Shown piece by piece: positions 60,207 through 64,000 of a DNA stretch of 64,000 bases. A program made the translations under genes and the position numbers. Location of the stretch: NCBI GenBank assembly GCA_035510455.1, contig DATKHB010000027.1, positions 1-64,000 of the forward strand, written 5' to 3'. The stretch is from DATKGL01 sp035510455 (lineage in GTDB: Bacteria; Patescibacteriota; Saccharimonadia; Saccharimonadales; UBA4665). Under the pieces are notes generated by a model, which was not told where the DNA came from, searched no databases, and saw only the letters and a program-made list of their open reading frames with translations. Every line of letters starts with the position of its first letter. Position 1 is the first letter of the stretch.

Positions 60207-61334
60207 TTATAAATTGCCCTTAATCTGGTCCATGTGGGTAGGTTCAAACTGCTCAAGCATTGTATTTATGCCGAGTATTGTTTTGTATTGAACCTTTTTA
60301 GGCTGCTTAGTAAGCGGCTTTAGCCTGGACCAAGCGTGTTTGCCAAAACGGTCCTCAAACATTGTCCTAACGTGCCGCTGCTCACTCTTGGTTAGGAGCA
60401 ACATCATACCGAGCCGTGCGGCTGCCTGTGTTGGCCCTGTAAGCCCATCTGACTGCAATATGTTGGCCAGCAGCTTGTCGGGGTCGTCGGTATCTAGTGC
60501 TAGCTTTGGTAAGTTGCTAAAAAAGTTTTGCCAGTGGTGTTGCAGCAGTGCCTTTGACAGGGTGACAGAGTAAACGCTCTTAAAGGTTAATGGTTTATCA
60601 AAACCGACGGCTGCTAAAGCGTCTGTAATCTTTCTTTTGCCATTTAGCCTTACCTCATACCGCATAACTGCAACGGGCTGTTGCCGAGCTAACTGGTCTA
60701 GCAAGTCGAGCTGCACAAAGTTATCTTTTTCTTGTGCTCGCTTTTCGCTGGTCTTGGCTTGCCGCAAGTCTGCCAGCTTGTCGTAAATAGCAATGTCTAA
60801 CGAGTTAGTATGGACGTGTAACACATAACCGCCATTACGAAAGTTAGTATCTTGCACGTCGTAGGTTTTGCTTATATCAGCGGTGCGTAACATTTGCAGA
60901 ACAGCCGAGCAGGACGTGTAATCGTTAAACACAAAGTTTTTGCTGTAATGCAAAGCCCGAACATCTGCCGTTTCAAGCTGTTTTGTAAAAAGCCAAACGC
61001 CCATTTCTTTAAGCGTTTCCTGTAACTGCTTAATGACCAGGTTATAGTCTGCGTCGGTTAGCTCATCAAAGTTGTTGCCAAACGCAATCTTAGGCAGAGA
61101 CAGCTCAATCGCAAGTTCATAGGCAGCTCGTTTGTAGCCTCTTGGTCGCTGGGTATATGTCAGGCGAGGCTGGTATTTACCGAGCTTTTTAAACGCTGCC
61201 GATGGGTTAGCAACAGCCTTAAAGTAGCCATAGTAGTCGGGTCTACAAGCGTCAAGCGTCGGCTGAAAGTTGGCCCGTGAGTAAAGCGGTTTGTCCATTT
61301 TTATCACTAGCTTTATGGTGTCTATCATTTTCAT
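60207..61334 (-). CDS. Probable replication protein of phage-X/gpII-like type
   Basis: The 375-residue protein (from ATG 61334; a longer frame opens at 61367) has a leading MIDTIKLVIKMD strand like filamentous-phage gpII, a central VMRYEVRLNGKRKITDALAAV that resembles the F-E-V-R-L-x-G stretch of gpII/phage X proteins, and a C-terminal helical part. These proteins initiate rolling-circle replication. I cannot identify the nicking Tyr with confidence. AAAGGA lies 4 bases before ATG 61334, and the 3' end of the SpoVG-like gene overlaps its 5' end by 83 bases in another frame. Confidence 0.45.
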   Translation of the reverse strand: MKMIDTIKLVIKMDKPLYSRANFQPTLDACRPDYYGYFKAVANPSAAFKKLGKYQPRLTYTQRPRGYKRAAYELAIELSLPKIAFGNNFDELTDADYNLVIKQLQETLKEMGVWLFTKQLETADVRALHYSKNFVFNDYTSCSAVLQMLRTADISKTYDVQDTNFRNGGYVLHVHTNSLDIAIYDKLADLRQAKTSEKRAQEKDNFVQLDLLDQLARQQPVAVMRYEVRLNGKRKITDALAAVGFDKPLTFKSVYSVTLSKALLQHHWQNFFSNLPKLALDTDDPDKLLANILQSDGLTGPTQAAARLGMMLLLTKSEQRHVRTMFEDRFGKHAWSRLKPLTKQPKKVQYKTILGINTMLEQFEPTHMDQIKGNL

Positions 61335-61596
61335 CACGTCCTTTAAAAAGTTGTTGGCACTTTTCAATCACTGCTTGCTCAATCAGCTTGCCAACGTCCC
61401 TGTTTATAGGGTGGTAGAGGTTTAACTCTTTGTTGCCGAGCTTTTTGGTCGGGTATGTAATCCGAAGCGTGCCGTCTAAGCGGCTATGTACGCCAATAGA
61501 GCCGAGGTAGAGGCTGTCATCTATGACTACGCTGGCAAACGCTACTAAACCGTTATTTGGCTTTACAGGCACTACGTTTACCTCGCTAACTAACAT
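61252..61596 (-). CDS. SpoVG-like protein
   Basis: The 114-residue protein contains the SpoVG fold signature: MLVSEVNVVPVKPNNGLVAFASVVIDDSLYLGSIGVH, RITYPTKKLGN and LYHPINRDVGKLIEQAVIEK. SpoVG proteins bind DNA and RNA and are regulators in Firmicutes and spirochaetes; versions also occur on mobile elements. AGAGGA lies about 6 bases before ATG 61596. The 3' end overlaps the replication gene, and the 5' end overlaps the upstream unknown gene by 11 bases. Confidence 0.75.
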   Translation of the reverse strand: MLVSEVNVVPVKPNNGLVAFASVVIDDSLYLGSIGVHSRLDGTLRITYPTKKLGNKELNLYHPINRDVGKLIEQAVIEKCQQLFKGRDENDRHHKASDKNGQTALLTGQLSADA

Positions 61597-61894
61597 TGCA
61601 ATCCTCTTGGCACTCTGGCGTTTTGCACGGGCCTTCAAGTAGCAAGCTAATGTAGGCTCTTATTGCTCGCATTTGTTTATGGTCTAGCTCGCTGATTAAC
61701 GACCTAATATGGTTTGAGGTTGCTTGGCTGCCGATAATGGCTCGCAAATAACCCTCTGCTTCTTTAGCAATCTGCTCAACCTCATCTATTTCGGCGTTCC
61801 AAATAATCATCTTGGCAGCTTGTAGGCGGCACTCATTGCACCAGGCTAAAACCGTGTCAGCTATTGCTTGTTTGCTCTCATCGCTCATTTTCAT
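61586..61894 (-). CDS. Hypothetical 102-residue protein of the element
   Basis: The predicted product from ATG 61894 is helical, with a Cys pair (WCNEC) near the start and a Cys-rich end (GPCKTPECQEDCN), giving five Cys that could bind a metal or form disulfides. I do not recognise the family. AAAGGA lies upstream, and the start overlaps the preceding 55-codon gene by 17 bases. It ends 11 bases into the SpoVG-like gene. Confidence 0.55.
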   Translation of the reverse strand: MKMSDESKQAIADTVLAWCNECRLQAAKMIIWNAEIDEVEQIAKEAEGYLRAIIGSQATSNHIRSLISELDHKQMRAIRAYISLLLEGPCKTPECQEDCNVS

Positions 61895-62045
61895 CAATCC
61901 TTTCTTGCTCTTTAAGTTCCAGGTCCATTTCAATTAGCACGTCAAAGTAGCCAACTAAGTTGGCTGTTGCCAGTTCGTCTCGACCAAGCTCGGCAATAAA
62001 GTCTTGCAAAGCGACGGGGTTAGGTTGCTGGTTACTTTGGTGCAT
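61878..62045 (-). CDS. 55-residue hypothetical protein of the element
   Basis: The minus-strand frame opens at ATG 62045 and ends at TGA 61880-61878. The product is acidic (MHQSNQQPNPVALQDFIAEL, then GYFDVLIEMDLELKEQERID), helical and without Cys. It lies first in the operon with the 102-residue gene, whose start overlaps its end. No Shine-Dalgarno is apparent. Its reality rests on the tight overlap and the uninterrupted frame. Confidence 0.45.
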   Translation of the reverse strand: MHQSNQQPNPVALQDFIAELGRDELATANLVGYFDVLIEMDLELKEQERIDENER

Positions 62046-62053
62046 AGTAACCA

Positions 62054-62088
62054 TTAAGACGACCCTGTCGTTTAACAGAGTTTAAACT
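62054..62088. promoter_or_regulatory. Palindromic region upstream of the element's minus-strand operon
   Basis: Two dyads lie side by side: ACGAC (62059-62063) with GTCGT (62067-62071) across 3 bases, flanked by TTAA on both sides, and the perfect 10-base palindrome AGTTTAAACT (62079-62088). They sit in the gap between the operon start (62045) and the end of the next minus-strand gene (62106). An operator or a replication nick/hairpin site is possible. Confidence 0.4.
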
Positions 62089-62105
62089 GGTGGAAAACTA
62101 CGTTT

Positions 62106-63275
62106 TTACAGATTAGAGAGGTAGTTTGGATTTATATAGACCCTGTAATCCAAGAGCACAAAAAACTCGACCATTTGACCTTTTGTAGCAACGGCTATTT
62201 TGCCGTTTAAGGCCGTGATGTAACCTTTGATAATGCTATTAAACTGTTCTTCATTGCCGTCCATATCAAGCCGCATACCAAAAGCCTCAAGCATAAAGTC
62301 CGCAATGTCCCACTTTTTGACAAAGTTAGCTACTGAGCTAACAAATAAGTCCACGAACTTTGCCTGTTTTGAGCTACGTTGAACATCTACCTCATAACCT
62401 TTAAGCACTAGTTTTGAGCTTTCATATCTAAACCTTGCGTCGGCAAAGGCAATCTTTGACAGGCCACTAGGTAGCTGGTTCTTAATCAGGCTCTTTACCT
62501 TTGCCAACTCGCTGCGGGTGGCGTGTAATTCGGTAAACAGTAGGTCGAGCTTTGCCGTGCTTATAAGCTGGTAATCGTCGTTAATCCGCTTTGTGCGGCT
62601 GGTATCGCTAACAATGGCAACATTGCCGTCACGGTCAATAACATCTATCACATCAACGTCAATTACCTCTGTTGGCGTAAACCGTGCCAGGCTCATACCG
62701 AGTGAGGCTATATCAACACTAAGAGCCTTAATAATCCTGTCGCTAAAGAGTTGCATATCGGCAAACAGGCTGCGGGTTATATTGGTGGCATTTATGGCTT
62801 GAGCAAATGATTGGCTGGCAAGTATACCTGTAACGGCTAGGCTTTTCTGCAAACCGACAAGCTGTCGGCTCGGTAATATAAGGTTTGAGCGTAGGGTGTC
62901 GGTAGCAAGTGCCATTTTGCTAATATCCTCTAAGATACGGCTCGTTGGTAGCATATTTATCGCCCTAAACACTGCCGTAAAGTCGTATTGTGCATTGAGA
63001 CGTGACATAAGCTCGGCTGCCATTTTATCGGCCTGTTCAAGCTGCTTTAGCTGTGTTGGTGTAAGTAGATTAGGGTCTTTTTTGGCTAATTCTTGCCACT
63101 CACGCAGGGTTAAGCCTTTGTGGTATTTAGGGTTGTCAAGGTTTAAGATATGAGGCTTTGACGTAACAGTAAGCTCAACGGGCTTTGTCTCTCGTTGCTT
63201 TGGCGATGACTTACGAGCCGCTTTAGGTTGCGGCTTTTTATTGGGTTTATCAGGCTGTTTGTCGTATTTTTTCAT
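62106..63275 (-). CDS. Hypothetical 389-residue protein of the element
   Basis: I do not recognise it. The first 35 residues are Lys/Pro/Gln-rich (disordered, basic), then helical stretches (LTLREWQELAKKDPNLLTPTQLKQLEQADKM) and a central acidic strand region (EVIDVDVIDVIDRDGNVAIV). The C-terminal 100 residues look like a compact alpha/beta domain ending FFVLLDYRVYINPNYLSNL. There is no membrane segment. The ATG at 63275 is preceded by GGAAAG and the same GACGTG context seen before the replication gene start. A DNA-binding or partition-type role is possible but unsupported. Confidence 0.5.
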   Translation of the reverse strand: MKKYDKQPDKPNKKPQPKAARKSSPKQRETKPVELTVTSKPHILNLDNPKYHKGLTLREWQELAKKDPNLLTPTQLKQLEQADKMAAELMSRLNAQYDFTAVFRAINMLPTSRILEDISKMALATDTLRSNLILPSRQLVGLQKSLAVTGILASQSFAQAINATNITRSLFADMQLFSDRIIKALSVDIASLGMSLARFTPTEVIDVDVIDVIDRDGNVAIVSDTSRTKRINDDYQLISTAKLDLLFTELHATRSELAKVKSLIKNQLPSGLSKIAFADARFRYESSKLVLKGYEVDVQRSSKQAKFVDLFVSSVANFVKKWDIADFMLEAFGMRLDMDGNEEQFNSIIKGYITALNGKIAVATKGQMVEFFVLLDYRVYINPNYLSNL

Positions 63276-63308
63276 CACGTCTTTCCAAAAACTACACTAT
63301 CGCAGCTA

Positions 63309-63344
63309 CTCACACTCTTGTATGATAATGGTATCAAGTGTGAG
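63309..63344. promoter_or_regulatory. 8-bp inverted repeat in the divergent control region of the element
   Basis: CTCACACT (63309-63316) is the exact inverted repeat of AGTGTGAG (63337-63344) with a 20-base spacer that contains a possible -10 (TATGAT 63321-63326). It lies between the minus-strand 389-residue gene and the HTH gene. Likely operator, perhaps autoregulation by the HTH protein. The GAGG at 63341-63344 also works as the RBS of ATG 63350. Confidence 0.55.
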
Positions 63345-63349
63345 GTTAT

Positions 63350-63535
63350 ATGTCACAAAAAGATTTACCAGAATTGCTAACACTAAAACAGGCTTGCGAG
63401 CTATTGCAGGTGCACCCAAACACGCTGCGTAACTGGGATAAGTCTGGCACGCTCAAGGCTATTCGTATTGGTGAACGTGGTTTACGACGCTACAGAAAAG
63501 CTGATTTATTAAAGTTTACGGAACATAAAAAATGA
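63350..63535 (+). CDS. MerR-type/excisionase-like small HTH protein
   Basis: The 61-residue protein is a single HTH_17-type domain: LPELLTLKQACELLQVHPNTLRNWDKSGTLKAIRIGERGLRRYRKADLLKF. Such proteins act as recombination directionality factors (Xis) or small regulators. With a serine integrase in the same element, a role as excision factor or repressor is plausible. The stop TGA overlaps the ATG of the next gene (63532). Confidence 0.8.
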   Translation: MSQKDLPELLTLKQACELLQVHPNTLRNWDKSGTLKAIRIGERGLRRYRKADLLKFTEHKK

Positions 63536-64000
63536 AACTTATAGACACAAAGCCAGGCGAGTTAAAAGCAAAACTTGATAAATATCTATCCCAGGATAGC
63601 AAATATAAAGCAGTTTTTGAGTATACAAAAAAGCGATTTGATGAGGCTGGACATTTACCTGCTCACAACTGGGCACACGCTTATCGGGACACTCTTAATG
63701 CTATTGTTGTTGGCGAAGCAGAAGGTGCAGACATGGCCATTGTGCTACCAGCAATAACAATGCACGATATAGGCTTTCTGTATGGTGCTACTGGTAGGAC
63801 GCACGGGGCTGTTGGTGCAGACAAACTAGCAGAGTATTTGCAGGAAGGCGGCATTGAGTACCCGCAAGACACAGTCGAAAAGATGGCAGACTGTATCCGC
63901 ACGCACAAAGGTAGTATGCACAACGAAAAACCAGAAAGCCTAGAAGCAAAAACTGTTGCTGACGCAGATTTGCTTGAAAAGTTTGGTCCGTTTGGTGTGT
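63532..64000 (+). CDS. HD-domain phosphohydrolase-like protein, truncated by window edge
   Basis: The frame from ATG 63532 stays open to the window end, giving 156 residues. It shows HD-domain motifs in order: H-N-W-A-H-A (about residue 46), MHDIGF (the H-D pair, about residue 78), RTHKGS (about residue 123) and DADLLEKF (about residue 145). These hydrolyse nucleotide or phosphate substrates with a bound metal. ATGA coupling to the HTH gene puts it under the same promoter. The C-terminus is missing. Confidence 0.75.
   Translation, partial: MKLIDTKPGELKAKLDKYLSQDSKYKAVFEYTKKRFDEAGHLPAHNWAHAYRDTLNAIVVGEAEGADMAIVLPAITMHDIGFLYGATGRTHGAVGADKLAEYLQEGGIEYPQDTVEKMADCIRTHKGSMHNEKPESLEAKTVADADLLEKFGPFGV

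Larger units (their letters stand above)
58699..64000. mobile_element. tRNA-Asp-linked integrated element (left part, continues past window)
   Basis: From the end of tRNA-Asp the genes change character: a minus-strand operon of recombinase, gpII-like replication protein, SpoVG-like protein and small unknowns, then divergent HTH and HD genes. No pilus or housekeeping genes occur in this stretch. The left boundary is in or at the 3' end of the tRNA. The right boundary, expected to be a copy of the tRNA 3' end, lies outside. Plasmid, ICE or phage origin cannot be told. Confidence 0.75.

Noticed and set aside
1..64000. UGA recoding as in Gracilibacteria/Absconditabacteria
   Set aside because: Many genes end properly at TGA (orn, mutM, pilM, pilO, the GspH-like gene), and conserved proteins have no in-frame TGA.
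1..64000. CRISPR array or Cas genes
   Set aside because: No regularly spaced short repeats outside coding sequence were seen. The repeats at 38568-39254 are in frame and encode protein.

Overview
The window looks like a chromosome segment from a Candidatus Saccharibacteria (TM7) type member of the Patescibacteria/CPR. This rests on gene content and style rather than on any marker search. It is a monoderm-like information-processing core with short intergenic gaps, a long type IV pilus locus with no secretin gene, many short conserved proteins with one membrane anchor, and few biosynthetic genes. UGA acts as a normal stop (orn, mutM, pilM, pilO and others end in TGA), which argues against the Gracilibacteria/Absconditabacteria groups that recode it. 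GC content looks moderate, in the forties by eye.

Layout. 1-1132: the 3' end of a transposase/integrase gene, then a divergent HxlR regulator and NAD(P)H-dependent FMN reductase. 1192-29286: a housekeeping block with orn, an MmcQ-like gene, dnaG-rpoD, polA, a CYTH-domain gene, mutM-holA, rpsT, a DHH-like protein, truB, rpsO, pnp, a family-4 uracil-DNA glycosylase, RNase J, ftsK, rpsF-ssb-rpsR-efp, a TlyA-like methyltransferase, a phosphoribosyltransferase, a Crp/Fnr regulator and ychF. 29362-37687: an unknown gene, a MacB-like ABC transporter operon, a flippase-like membrane protein, a P-type ATPase and an HtrA-like protease without PDZ. 37866-43558: a surface operon with a 46-residue membrane peptide and two secreted proteins that share a G-Y-W ... 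F-G-[ND]-A repeat. 43610-55267: a type IV pilus locus (pilM, N, O, a PilP-position gene, pilB, pilT, pilC, major prepilin, pilD, four minor pilin-like genes). 55275-58698: a Xer recombinase, ndk, tRNA-Arg(CCU), a PH protein, a parvulin-like protein and tRNA-Asp(GUC). 58699-64000: an integrated element abutting tRNA-Asp, with a large serine recombinase, a gpII/phage-X-like replication protein, a SpoVG-like protein, small unknown genes, a MerR/excisionase-type HTH and an HD-domain protein. It runs off the right edge.

How it fits together. The left and centre carry replication, repair, RNA processing and translation genes in compact operons, several with ATGA stop/start overlaps. The middle right is devoted to the cell surface: transport, a protease, repeat proteins and pili, the apparatus an epibiont would use to contact a host. 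The right end is mobile DNA.

Most notable observations. (1) Three unrelated proteins (DnaG, family-4 UDG, PilB) have lost the cysteine/histidine ligands of their structural metal sites, while MutM, PilD and the serine recombinase keep theirs. (2) About fifteen genes on both strands have a -10-like hexamer ending only 6-11 bases before the start codon, which predicts leaderless mRNAs. (3) A tRNA-Asp-linked element carries a serine rather than a tyrosine integrase and an unusual gene set. (4) Repeat proteins with near-identical DNA repeats lie directly upstream of the pilus operon.
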